A stretch of DNA of 64,000 bases from Glossina fuscipes (lineage: Eukaryota; Arthropoda; Insecta; Diptera; Glossinidae), in contig NW_023998492.1 in assembly GCF_014805625.2 (NCBI RefSeq), positions 706,822 through 770,821 on the forward strand, in the 5' to 3' direction. Made by a program: the position numbers and the translations under genes. The notes beneath the pieces are model-generated. The model saw nothing but the letters and a program-made list of their open reading frames with translations. It was not told the origin of the DNA and made no database searches. Below, in pieces: positions 1 through 11,333 of the stretch (position 1 is its first letter; each line of letters starts with the position of its first letter).

Positions 1-247
1 CGGTTCGCGTGTTCGCTAAACATGTTTTTGCTAAGTTACGGTTTATTGCGAAATGAATAACAATAAAGTAAAATAAGTATTAAAATCATATCATCTTAGC
101 GAACGTGCACATATGAAACGTACTAAGTCGCTAATTACGAACGCAAAACCAAAAATGCTTAGTTATTGCTAGTAAATCTCATGAAAAGGTACGTTACAAA
201 TACTGAAAGAAAGCAATGTTAAATTCGTGTTATAACCAATTTTAGAC

Positions 248-347
248 TACAGTTTTTTGATATCTCTTAAAGGACGCTAAAACCTATCAGAAAAACCTAA
301 TTTCATTACCCTGGTATGGGGACATCACCTCGAAATTCGCCAAAAAC
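248..347 (+). repeat. Left terminal inverted repeat of MULE
   Basis: Matches the reverse complement of 4142-4238 over nearly its whole length, with scattered mismatches. Homology stops abruptly outside TACAG, which marks the likely element end. Confidence 0.8.
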
Positions 348-446
348 CGTGTCTCTCCATATTTTACAACCAGAGTTGTTTTCAATCACACCTTTTTTAA
401 AACCTCTCAAGTGAGTGGATAGAAACGCACGGTTTTCCGTGAAGAA

Positions 447-1830
447 ATGAAAAACATTCTTCCGAAGCAAGCTCGGGTAAATTTTTTAAATAAATTAGAT
501 AATAAAGATTTGAAAGCCTACAATTTAGGTGAAATTAAGTTTATAGAAAATTAAGAAGCGAAATTATTAGAGAGAATGACTTATCTAGCGACGATCTGGA
601 GGATTTGAGGAAGCGATATGCAAAAAACGTAACCGAGGAGGACCAATTTTTCCAACACATTGCCGAACCGTGCGAAGTAGGACTATTTTCGAGAGACCAA
701 GTAAAGGTGGAAGCGATACCCAAAAACATTAGTAAAGGAGGTTTAGTATGCCATTTAGTTGCGACAGGGTCTATTAGAAGAAACATTTGAGATGTTAGGA
801 ACTATATATTTTATTACGCTTTGGTTATAAGCAATCATCGAGGCAAAAATTACCCGGTAGCCGAAACGATAGCCAGTACGCAAGATGCGGGTTGCACTGG
901 TAACTGGCTAATGAAATTCCAACAATTGTGTGAGAGCGAAGGAAGTTGGCCTCTTTTCACAACAATTGTTACGGATTTCAGCAGGGCACTTATCAATGGA
1001 CCAATGCTTCACTAGAACAAGTGCAATATAATTGCTTATTTAAATTTTTGTCATAAAAAGCTAGAAAGGAATGAAAATACAGTGACAGAAAAAATAGTTT
1101 TTAAATTATGTTACGCCCACTTTAAAAAAAATGTATGTAACCGCATTCAAAAATTGAAAGTAGGAACTGTAAATAAAAACGATATTTAGCGATATTTTAA
1201 ATTTGCCTTCTTTGTGACTTCATATGATGGGTTCAAGTTTTGGTTTAAGCATTTTGCAACAGTTTTATGTGCAAAAGCATCCTCCAATTTTATCAAAATT
1301 TTTCTATCGCATTTAGATGAGATGTGCAAAGAAGCTACAGCTATAGAAATATTTAGGAAAAAGAAAAAAGCCACAGATAACACAGTAACATTTTCGACCG
1401 CGTAGGATAGTGCATAACACGTTCAGCGTGATATGCGGACGCTGGTAGATGACGTATACGACGACAAGTAGGGTGTTTCAACATACAAAGATTCATTATT
1501 TTATAACCACTGTTATAAAATTTTTGAGCAAGTTAATAATAGTCTACCCTCAGATTTTAATGTTAGTAACCCATTTTATTCACCAGATTTCGCAGAATAT
1601 TTTTTGGAACACCACGCGCCATATTTGCCCGTGTGGTCTTTTATAATTTCTGATGGCCAAAGTAACTCATTTATTCCTATTAATGGTCTTGTAGAGGGTT
1701 GGTTTCACGAAGTGAACATAATATAATATCCAAAGAGGAGTACAGCGTAGGCAGGATTAAATTCGGTAGATTTATTGATGCACTTAGGCTAAACATAACT
1801 AGCGAAACTATGCTTAACTTAATATTCCGC
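447..1830 (+). pseudogene. MULE-type transposase, multiply frameshifted
   Basis: The best start is the ATG at 447. The frame runs to a stop near 551 and resumes one frame over (539-790) into a segment with SSDDLEDL and PCEVGLFSRDQ. It continues at ~836-1013 with PVAETIAS and VTDFSRAL, the latter resembling the second catalytic Asp region of MULE transposases. At ~1080-1200 LCYAHFKKNV gives the Cys/His pair that follows it in that family. At ~1535-1725 a segment with YLPVWSFI and GLVEGWF supplies a plausible catalytic Glu, followed after another shift by VGRIKFGRFI (~1735-1830). At least four frameshifts or stops separate the pieces. No first catalytic Asp was located. The protease-coding part lies just downstream. 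The element is inactive; MULE is the best fit but not certain. Confidence 0.55.
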
Positions 1831-1849
1831 CCTCTAATCTAAATATTTC

Positions 1850-2988
1850 AAGAAGAGACATTGCAGATAAAAGTATAGATCGAAACAACATCGACGTAAG
1901 CAGCCCAGGATACGTGGAGATGTGGGGCTACTTTCTCCACGCACTAGTAACTTTCTGAATTTAAAACAAAATAGTTTTACATCTCCATTAGATACTCCTC
2001 GAGCATCGAAAAGTGGAAAAAGTTTCAATACTAATTTTTCATGTTTCGAGTTTAGTCCGAATTCAAGCAACAGCTCCTTTAAATCAGTTGTGTCAAATAA
2101 AAATTCAAGAGTAGCACCAACTCTTCTTTCTCCTATTGCAGAAGAAAGTAGGTCTATACGATAAAAGGAAAAGAATTTATTTGAAGATTATAGGTACTTT
2201 AGCAGAAAAGTACCAATATCAGGAGATACCATCGATTACATTGTAGGAAAACTAAAAAGATTTTATGTAAAATATAAAGATTATGTATCTCTCACAGATA
2301 CTTCTTCCGACTCAGAGAAAAAATGGTTGAGTGACGAGATAATAAGCTACATTCTTATCTACAAGTTATCTTTTGGCAAAAAATGAGAAAGTCGGATATT
2401 TCGCTGCTAATGTTGCCCACAATTGTATTACTCACAATATTCCACTCAACTTAGATTTTTCTATGAAGAGTACAATGATCATGCCTGTCCATGTAAACGG
2501 GAATCATTGGTGTGTGGCAATTAACAATCAGATAAGCAAGCTTATAGAATTTTATGACCCTTTCCAAAAAGATGATGGCTACAGCTTCAAAATATATATA
2601 TAGCAAAACTTATTTATAAATATAATGAATGTGCTGAAGCCAATGGATGGACTTTGTTAGAAGAGGGAAAACTTTGGCGGTTAGATACGGCGAAAAGTGG
2701 TACTTTACAGGCTTGGTCCTGTGGATATCATGTTTTGAATTTCGTTGAGGAAATGTTAATGCAAAAAGTGAACATCTTAATTTTGCTCCTAATGAATACA
2801 GGTTCAAGTTGCGCTACTTCGTTTTGAAACATTCAGAGGACCTTATCCATATTTGTATATATTGTTCAAGACAGGTTAAAAATAAAACTATGCAATGTAT
2901 TACTTGCAAAAGACATATGCATGAATTTTGCATAAAGACTCATCATTTCGAAAGCACATACCCAAATTATATTAAGTACGAACGTTAA
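1850..2988 (+). pseudogene. Ulp1/C48-like cysteine protease plus zinc finger, broken
   Basis: A Ser/Asn-rich, probably disordered linker (1922-2163) leads into a protease-like region. Around 2285-2370 is DTSSDSEKKWLSDEI, a typical Ulp1 entry motif; the frame then shifts at an A-run. At 2373-2603 NHWCVAI provides the catalytic His and IEFYDPF the Asp. A shift in the TATATATA tract near 2595 is followed by WSCGYHVLNF (~2710-2745), which supplies the Gln/Cys end of the triad. A further shift leads to a C-terminal finger at ~2845-2950 with CIYC, CITCKRHMHEFC and a trailing HH, PHD- or RING-like. The family cleaves SUMO/ubiquitin-like bonds; in transposons its role is unclear. The three frameshifts make it non-functional. 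Confidence 0.6.
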
Positions 2989-3118
2989 TTTCTGGACAGC
3001 GGGAAAAATAGTATATAGGCTTAAAATATTTTTGGGGAAGCAGCTATTTAAAATAAATGCTAACGCGCCTGTTGCAATACCTCAAGGGTGGTGGGGAAAA
3101 TTGCAATACATTGAAATA

Positions 3119-3556
3119 TTATTATTATTATTATTATTATTTTAATTTTAGACTAATGAATTGAATTCTTAGACTAAAAAAAAAGACATGGAGCACTAGC
3201 AACACAGGCTATCGGCTCTAATTTAAATAAATGGATATTAGATAATAAGCTTAGTAGTATTAATAAAGTAAAATATTGAATTGATATTCTGTTCTGAAAC
3301 TGATCGTAGAATGTTCAAAGGGTTAATCGTTCCAAATGCAATACTTCTAGCCAAGGTAAAGTTGAGGCAGTCGCAGAGAATGTGCTTTATAGTAAGAGTT
3401 TGTCCACAACAGCAGATTGGGGGAGAAGACTTCTTCAGGATCCATTGGTGAGTTGCAATTGTATGACCAAGGCGAATTCTCGAAAATGTTTGGATCTTGG
3501 TTTTCTCAACATTTGTTGGATATAGAGGTTGAGTTAATTGAGGGTTAATGCAAGAG
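3119..3556 (-). mobile_element. 5'-truncated I-type non-LTR retrotransposon (copy A)
   Basis: A 438 bp 3' end fragment of the same family as the copies at 34.1-39.7 and 59.0-60.9 kb. It ends in an ATT-repeat (TAA on the minus strand), the tail type of I elements. The 12 bp TACATTGAAATA occurs at 3107-3118 and again at 3557-3568 and is a clean target-site duplication, so this is a simple 5'-truncated insertion nested in the MULE. Confidence 0.88.
3238..3556 (-). pseudogene. C-terminal fragment of I-element ORF2
   Basis: About 105 residues of the ORF2 tail after the RNase H domain. They include RIRLGHTIATHQWIL and the cysteine cluster ICCCG...HILCDC that ends ORF2 proteins of this clade. The frame reaches a natural stop at 3238. 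The fragment lacks reverse transcriptase and RNase H and has no start of its own. The same region is interrupted in copy B, so copy A best shows the intact C terminus. Confidence 0.8.
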
Positions 3557-4141
3557 TACATTGAAATAAAAATTTGATATTGAACTGAAACGAGTTTAAT
3601 GTAAATTATTTAATATAATTTTTAAATTTTATAATCCCTCAACATTTACAAATCTATAAAACAAATTGAAATAAATCGTCGGTTATAGGGCATAATTTTA
3701 GAATATACCGTCATACCCAAAAATCATAACCGGAATTTTTACCAAAATAAATAATGAGAAAGAAAAACCAGGTAGTCAAGTGATTGCCAAGCGCACGCAC
3801 ACGAATATTTTTGCCATAGCATATATTTCATTAGCCTATAGAATTTTTTAACAAAATTGTACGCGATTCATATTTAGTAAGACGACGACAACTCAATAAC
3901 ATACATATAACTTCTTAAGCAAGTGTATGGACAAACGCTTTACTATTGCTAATATCTCCGCGTATTTCATAATCTTAAACTTACATGCTGAAAAAAGGCA
4001 AAAACATTAAGCGTATCAAACATTTCATTAGCAAGTAAAGCAAAAACATTATGTATATAAGTTCGAACATTTCATTAGCAACATTGTTGCAACATTTTGT
4101 AATATTTTGCCTTTACGGACTTGTGTGTACGGAGCGGACCA

Positions 4142-4238
4142 GTTTTTGGCGAATTTCGAGATGATGTCCTCATACCAGGGCAATGTTAGGTTTTTTTGAT
4201 AGGTTTTAGCGTCATTTAAGACATATCAAAAAACTGTA
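4142..4238 (-). repeat. Right terminal inverted repeat of MULE
   Basis: Reverse complement of 248-347; the outer end is ...AAAAAACTGTA. Confidence 0.8.
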
Positions 4239-4471
4239 CATGTCATTTTTCTTAAAACCTTTTTACACACTCTTTATATATTGCTATTTTTCGCCAACGC
4301 TACACATGCACTGTATGGTAAATACAGGAAAAAATTTTTTTTTTTTTAGTGTCTAATAACATTTATGTATAATTTCTTATTTTATTTATCCTTGTATTTC
4401 TAGTTTTGTTTAGTTTTTCTAATGATTTTGTAGTGTTCAGTTATCAATTACCTTAGCAGAGGTGGTAACCC

Positions 4472-4566
4472 AAGTGTGAAGTTAGCCCACATGTACAAAA
4501 TGCAAAAATGCGTTTTTTGTCTTCGCTAAAATGTGGGCTACGTACAGTGGGCTAACTTCACTTCAG
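4472..4566. repeat. Short hairpin (MITE-like palindrome)
   Basis: GTGAAGTTAGCCCAC at 4476-4490 pairs with GTGGGCTAACTTCAC at 4547-4561, and the GTAC following or preceding these arms extends the pairing. A third GTGGGCTA lies in the loop at 4533-4540. The size and symmetry suit a tiny MITE or a solo palindrome. No coding capacity. Confidence 0.6.
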
Positions 4567-7500
4567 TATTGTATTATACCCACCCAATAACGACAAATAT
4601 ATGAATATATGAAGAATACATAAAGATTATATTGAAATGAGGAATATTGGAAAGACAAATAAAGGGGATATAACAACACAAATGAAAGACACGTCAAAAC
4701 CATTATTACAAAATTTAATCTAAACTTAACCACCCAAATACAACTTCCTACCTATCTAAGACTCAAGAACAAAATAATTAACTATACAAATAAAAGACAC
4801 TATAAAAATTTAGTAAACTAAATTTAAAAAATGAAAAATTATAAACCAAATATAATTAGAAACGGTGTGTACAAAGCTATAAATAGAAATTAATACATAA
4901 GAATGTACTTAGATTAATTAATCTAGAACTATTGTTACAATTGTCTTTCGTAACAGAAAATTGTTAACGTCTTTCAACACATTAACAATTATCTCTCTAA
5001 AACGGCAAGGGAGTAGTGTGATCGCATATCGGTATATGCATCCACTGGGAAGTGTGTCATGCAAATTCAGCATAATTCTTTTTTGCTTAAAGAAAAATAA
5101 AAATTTTGTCACACTTCACCTGGCTGAGTATTGCATTTCACAATGCAATACAATGCCAGGCGCCCCCAATCAAATCAATTGACTTTTATTGATGTAAGCA
5201 TAATTTAGCATAAGAACTTACACAGCATAAGAACAAAGCACAATAAAACTTAAAGAAAGAAGAAAGAAATTGTTTGTTGAAAAACAATTCACTGCGTTTC
5301 ACTCGCAATAGACAAACTACACGACGTTCTATTCGTCTAAACTTAGTTAGGGACTGTCTCATGCCGAGATCAATTGGCATTTATAAAGAGACAGCTTGAC
5401 TTGGCGCTTGACATCTTTATAACCTTGAAATGCAATTTCTGGTTTCGATTATTTTATTATTAAGTAAGTGACGCACAAAACCGGGCGTCCCTCTTTTTGC
5501 CGCGTACAACACAAAGGTCAATTGAGTTATAGGATTTAAATAGCTACATTATTCAGTTTCATTTTATATATTTATATTATATATATCTAGTTATATATTG
5601 TAGTAGCTCGCTAATGCTTGTGAATGAATATATCCCTATACCTAAATATACTTTATCTGCTATGTGAGCCCCAATTATAACATATATATTATACAAACAT
5701 GTATATTCTATCCAGTATAACTATGGATGACATTGCATGCACGCATACATATAAACAGGCATTTACCCGCATTAAGGATTAAAAGGGCACCTTTTATAGA
5801 GCTGGTTGCCAAATCAACGAGAGAGCAAAAGTTGACGGATGAATTGTAAAGCAAGTTGTAAAACGGTTTGGTTAACAGAGCAATAAATTAATATTGCCAC
5901 GCAATAAGCATAGATGAACATGATTAGTCACCTAAGTTAATAATACTTTATACCCACTATAGGTACAATATTATCCGATGGTATGTTCTCGTATTGTTGC
6001 TAAATTATGCGCCAGCTAGCAACCCTGGCTGACATAGTATAAATATCTTGGCAAATCAGCCATGCAAAGAGCAATCCCATAGGAACGGTGGAAGCGATAT
6101 ACATACCAGTACCGAAGAAGAACTATACAGGCAACTATACCGAAGCGTTGACTTCTTACCAACACTTAAAAATGTCAATGCATTAACCGTAAACAATAAA
6201 TTGTACTTCGATCATAGAAGAAAAAATTCTTATGATCTGACGAGCTTAATAATTGTACCTAAGCATAGTATTAAATGTAAGCAGTTTTTAAGAATGTAAA
6301 TAACTCTAGACTTAAGCAAAACCAAAAATCCTTAAAGAAACCCCTTTTTTGTCATTTCCTTTTTTTTGGGGGTAAATAACCGTAAAAGATATAAATGTTA
6401 ATGTTTAATAACGACAGACTTCAAAAAGTTGAGAGTATGACAGATTCCTTCTAGCATACTTTCTTACAATGTTTGGGACCCTACATCTCATATGATTGAT
6501 TTATACGAAAATTTTTCCTTTAAGGATTTAGTCAGTTCGGTATTAAATATCCTACACCACTCATAGTAAAAGGGTGTATTAAATTTGTCCGAGTGAACAG
6601 AACACTGAAAAGGTCTATTGTTTAGAGCAACTTGTCTTTTCACAAAATCCAATGTTATACCATCGCCTTACGAAAAATTTAACTTTTCACATAATATGGT
6701 TAACATGGCTATCAAAATTTTGTCAATGTACACGCCTGAAGTGTTGTAATGAGACAGAAACTATATTCTATCAGTACATAAAGTGAGGGGTAGTACTATC
6801 CGAAGAAATCCGCATGGCACATGTTTTCCAAGGATTCATATGCTTATAGGTAGATGTAGTTGATACATTCCCTTTATATTGAAGATTGTCATTCGAAAAA
6901 GAAAATATTAATTTACACGCTGACGGCAAAAATGATCTTGATAAACTAGCTTACCGCGTAGTATATTATTATTCGAGGAATCGAAATCTTCGCTGAAATG
7001 CAGGAGTACTGAATGTGGCACTGAGCTGATAGTATTGTAATGTTTCCGAATACTTTCTGCGCCTCTGCTAAGAACGTTGAATTTGACCTCAACTTTTTTT
7101 TTGTAGTAAGTACCATTAAGCCACGTGAAAAAGCCAAGTCACAAAGGCGATCTAAAGGCTGGCTTGTGGTCTGCAAGCTATGTGCTTTATATTGACAGGT
7201 GCATCTTAAAATGCACAATGTTGCTCTCCGGCAGGGGATTGGCTTGATTTTGATTCTAATTTTTAAAGCATAATTACAGCCATATTTTGATCTCCATCAA
7301 ATTTACAATGTTTCTTATTATGGTAATATAGAAAAATATAGTCCAACGCCATGAAATGACACGGCCATACGTCATGTGCCATATAAAATATATACTAATC
7401 TTACGATAGATCTCCATCTTAGAAATTTAAGCTTTTGATTTTCAGAAATGAAAACAAAATATTACGCGCCTCTTACTCGAACTAGCGCTTTTTACATTTT

Positions 7501-9209
7501 TGCAGACTGCTTAGTAGTACGGAAACCAGCAACAAGTACATAAGTCATTATCAATGGTTGAAAAATGTCAGCTTTGTCTTTGTTCTCAAATGGACAAGAA
7601 AGGAACGCAAGGGACTTAAATTATTTCAAAAATCACTATGACTGACTTGCCTAAAGTCAAAGGACATTTATAAGACATTTAAATTGAATCGAGTGAGGAA
7701 GTAAATATACAGTAGAAGTGCCGTAAATAAACAAAATACATGATGCACTAGAAATAGTCTTGAACAAGGAGACATACTTCGAAAAGTAAATGCTGGCTGG
7801 TCCTGTTTGGCTTCATTAAATAAATTCTTAAGAGAGATAAGCTAACCTGAAGTTAAATTAATCAAGTTTGATACCAATTTGAGTTGATGAAAAACAAAAC
7901 ACATTTTGCATATAGTTGTCATTTCGCCAAACATAAATGAAAATTTCACTTTAAACATAGAAAGGGCATTTAGGACAAAAGTACAGCCATTACGCTGGGT
8001 ATGGCATTCAATCTTTTCCTCCATTAAAATGTATTATTGTAAAATCATGCAAACTGTTTGCCTTAACAAACTTTCCGGCTTTTTTTGCAAAATTTATGAC
8101 TGATTGCGAATTTGCTACAAACTTTGGTTATAATTGATTTGTACAAAAAAACTTTTTTATTATGAATGATTTATGAATTGAAGTGGTTTTACTTTACTTT
8201 TCTTGCAACTTTTATTTAGGTCAAACTAAAGATAAAATTTAATTAATTTTCAACACATAAGAGCATCAAAAATTATTTTGCTTTTTTTTTTAAATTCTTT
8301 TATGTTTAATTAAATGCGCGTGATGTAAACGATTTTGAAATAATTTGAAACTTAAACTAATAACTTTGAATTATAATCCTTCACGTAAAAATTTGTGGGT
8401 AAACATTTTTTAGACACAGTGAAAATCTTCAGAGATAATGCAATGTCGATTAAGCAATTCACGTCTATTGTTGGTGCTCCTAAGCTCAAATAATTTGCAA
8501 AAGATAACTGATCTCTTTTGGGCCTTTTTTAGGTTAGACAAGTGGGAATATTGAAAACTTCACCTAAACTTATAACTTATAACAAGGGTAGAACAAATTA
8601 TTTCTTATAGGTAATGAAACCTCGATAATATCATTAATAAAATTTGTATTGGGCGATTTTATAACGTGCAATAAGAAGATTGGATGAAATATTAAAAAAA
8701 ATGTTTTGAAAGTCTGCTGTAAAGAAATTTGAAAATGTATCAAACCTACTAAAAATTGATCAGTGGTAATTTATACTAAAACATTCTTTCAAAACAATCA
8801 ATATAATTGAATATTTCCGGAAATAAATTTAAACAAAAGGCTCGACATGTCAAAAATTCGATGGAAAAATTAAGTTGACGGAAAATAATGCAAAGGCCGT
8901 AACAGTTCGTAATCCTATGCTTTTGTTTAACCTCGACGTCTGACCTTTCAAAAGCAAACATTTCGTGAACGCCCTTATGTTAGAGAGAACCGTAACCTTA
9001 AACTGATGCTATTCATATTTAGAAAACTTCATTTAATTCTTGAATATTTTTTTAAATGGTTTTTTTAGAAATACGTACGAATTAGACTTTGGCGCTATAT
9101 AAGGGCTTACTTTTTATGACAATCCTTATACATTGTGTGGCGTAAAATCTGAAACTATGTGATCAATTAGGAACTACGGACCGATTTTCATTATAAAATA
9201 TGACACGTT
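4567..9209. other. Unassigned AT-rich DNA
   Basis: No supportable gene or element. A short open frame at 6048-6299 (83 codons) has no recognisable motif. The A/T composition and lack of long frames fit intergenic or intronic DNA full of old repeat relics. Confidence 0.5.
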
Positions 9210-10065
9210 AAAACCTATTGCTATAGGAACTATAGGAATTATTTATTTTTAAACGGTTGCGTCCAAACAATAGAACGACGTAGTTTATATTTAACGCAGT
9301 TAGTTTTTACGTCGGATTACCTTTACTGACTAATTTTCGTCGTCACATTCATAAAAAATTAGAATTTTTTGCCATAAAAAGGCTTACTATTTTGTACGAA
9401 ACCTTGCGAAAAGCGAGTGCAAAAATTGCCCAATCCAATCCAAATTTTTTATATAAATTTAAGACGTCGAAAGATTATTTTCAATAGAATATGAAAAGTT
9501 CAATGTTTTCCATACAAAGGCTCTTTCAAAATAAACCTCGGGAGGGGAGAGAGGGCGCAAAAGTCGTCTGCTATGTTTGCAATAGGATTTGTCTTTGGGT
9601 ACAACGTCGGTTTAATAGATTTGGTGGCAATATCTAAAAAGCTGCGACGTGTCAGTTGAAAACGAGCCTACATGAATAGATGTTGTATAGACGGAAAGTG
9701 TAACATATCAAAGAGATAAAAAGTGAAGACTGCTTGTCGGAATATTGAGTAGATCGGTTAGCGAGTCTATAAAATTTCCATAAATAAAAAAGATGTCTAC
9801 AAGCGCCTAGACTACTACATTGGTCAAGATCTATAATACATGATTGCTACTTAGATAATATTTTGTTTTTTATGCTTGTTAAATAAAAGAGTTATATAAG
9901 GTGAACTTGAATAATTAATCCGAAAAGTAATCAGTGAAATTAGAAAAAAAGAGATTATCAATTAAAACTCACAATCTTAGAACCTTTGTAATCCAAATGT
10001 ATTACCATTTTAGATTGTAATGCGTCATATTGGAAAGTATCCTCGGTTTTTTCTGCAGTTTCGGG
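9210..10065 (-). repeat. ~0.85 kb inverted repeat, left copy
   Basis: This segment is the reverse complement of ~20710-21560, with few differences by eye. Landmarks include CGGGAGGGGAGAGAGGG near 9540, ACAACGTCGGTTTAATAGA near 9602 and CACAATCTTAGAACCTTTG near 9970. It carries no coding frame. On its minus-strand upstream side it abuts the N-terminal part of a mariner transposase, so it looks like DNA inserted into a mariner. Confidence 0.8.
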
Positions 10066-10374
10066 CTTCTGTTTGCAGCCTACTCTTTTCAAATGATTCC
10101 AAATCGTTATGTGATCGACGTTTAGCGCCTCCGCTGTTTCCTAACAGCATGCATGCCAGTCCTGGTCCACCAGTTGCAAAATTTCATCGACTTTTTCGGT
10201 GACTGTGAGATGCATCTTTGACATCGAAATTTCCGTAACGGAATCGAGCAAACAATTGTTTCGTTCTCTCACAGCATTCTCGCCGTACACTTCACAAATT
10301 TTTTTTCCAGCGTTTTTACCTTTTTTATAGTAAAAACCAATCACGTAGCGTATTTCTTCGGATATTTCACTCAT
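10066..10374 (-). pseudogene. Mariner transposase, N-terminal fragment
   Basis: The minus-strand frame starts MSEISEEIRYVIGFYYKKGK and carries ICEVYGENAV, the first helix-turn-helix region of mariner transposases. The middle is divergent (RERNNCLLDS replaces the usual region). A later VTEKVDEILQLVDQD leads to a TAG at 10141. The same frame then continues without a stop through EALNVDHITIWNHLKRVG, the second helix-turn-helix. At about 10066 mariner similarity ends and the inverted-repeat segment begins. The catalytic domain is absent here. Broken by the stop and the insertion. Confidence 0.7.
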
Positions 10375-11059
10375 TTCTAATTTTTTTGGTTTTATTTTGA
10401 ATTCCCAAAAGCCGCAAATAACAAAAATTCACAAAAAAAACAAATTTCAAAACCCAAAATTTAAAACGAAATAGGTAATTCGGCTGGGCCGAATCTCGCG
10501 TAGCCAGAACCATTAAAAGCTTTGGCACACTATGAGCCGATTTATTGTTGCAAAAAAGTGAATGGGATAGAATTTATCTCTCACCTTTTATTTCATTGAA
10601 AGGGACTATTAAGAAAAGTTAATCTACCATGTCGTGACTTCCATCATAACTCATTTAGAATTAACACACTTAGCTTTTCACGTTCTAACCCAGTCATTTT
10701 ATGTGTACTATTAAGAAAAAGTTAACCTATCAGAACGTGGTGCCCACCACATTTATTTTAGAATTAACGTATTTTGAGGCAGATAATACCTATAGCTTCA
10801 TTTGAGGAATGCATTAAATAGGTTTAAACATTGTCTTGTTTATCCCATGGTTAATAAATGTAAGTTCACAAAAAATTGTAAAAAAGAGAGTTGAGTTATT
10901 GGTAACTTTGAGTGGGCATGCCCGAATTTTTCATATTTGTGTATAAATGCTAGAGCTTTTTGTAAAGTAAATGTGAACATTTTCAGTTTTCTATCTTTTA
11001 TTTTTTTTTATTTTTTTTAGAAAACGAGTAGAGTCTAGTTTATGTTTTACTGCGGGCTT

Positions 11060-11235
11060 GACCAATTTGGGCCCTTTTCAATACCAATCTATATGCAAAG
11101 AGTTCTATTGTTTCCTCTAAATTTGATATCGATCTCTTCATTTTTTAAAACGAAGAGAGTGTCAACAACACATCCACCCAAGTATACAAACAGGCAGTCG
11201 CACAGACGGACAGACACGGATTTATCATTTCAAAA
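11060..11235 (-). repeat. Dispersed GTCTGTCTG-type repeat relic
   Basis: Ends in CAGACGGACAGACACGG, the inverse of the TCCGTCTGTCTG signature shared by several loci in this window. Confidence 0.45.
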
Positions 11236-11264
11236 TTTCATGCTGAGCAAGAATATATAGAGTT

Positions 11265-11333
11265 CAGTATGTAAGTATGATTTAATGGTACGTCAGTATG
11301 TAAGTATGATTTAAGTATGATTTAATGGTACGT
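11265..11333. repeat. Two-copy tandem repeat, ~29 bp unit
   Basis: CAGTATGTAAGTATGATTTA... ending GGTACGT occurs at 11265-11293 and again at 11294-11333. The second copy has an internal ~11 bp duplication of AAGTATGATTT. Confidence 0.8.

Larger units (their letters stand above)
248..4238 (+). mobile_element. Decayed Mutator-like (MULE) DNA transposon
   Basis: A ~4 kb element is bounded by inverted repeats of about 100 bp at 248-347 and 4142-4238. The sequence starting TACAGTTTTTTGATAT reappears as its reverse complement at the right end, including the CCTGGTAT and CGAAATTCGCCAAAAAC blocks. Between the ends lies one broken + strand reading frame holding a DDE-type transposase, a Ulp1-like protease and a zinc finger, a combination known in some MULE groups. 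No convincing 8-11 bp target duplication is visible just outside the repeats. A younger I-type retrotransposon sits inside at 3119-3556. Family assignment is inference. Confidence 0.65.

Noticed and set aside
248..4238. Target duplication at the MULE ends
   Set aside because: Flanks (…TTTTAGAC and CATGTCATT…) do not match at any sensible offset.
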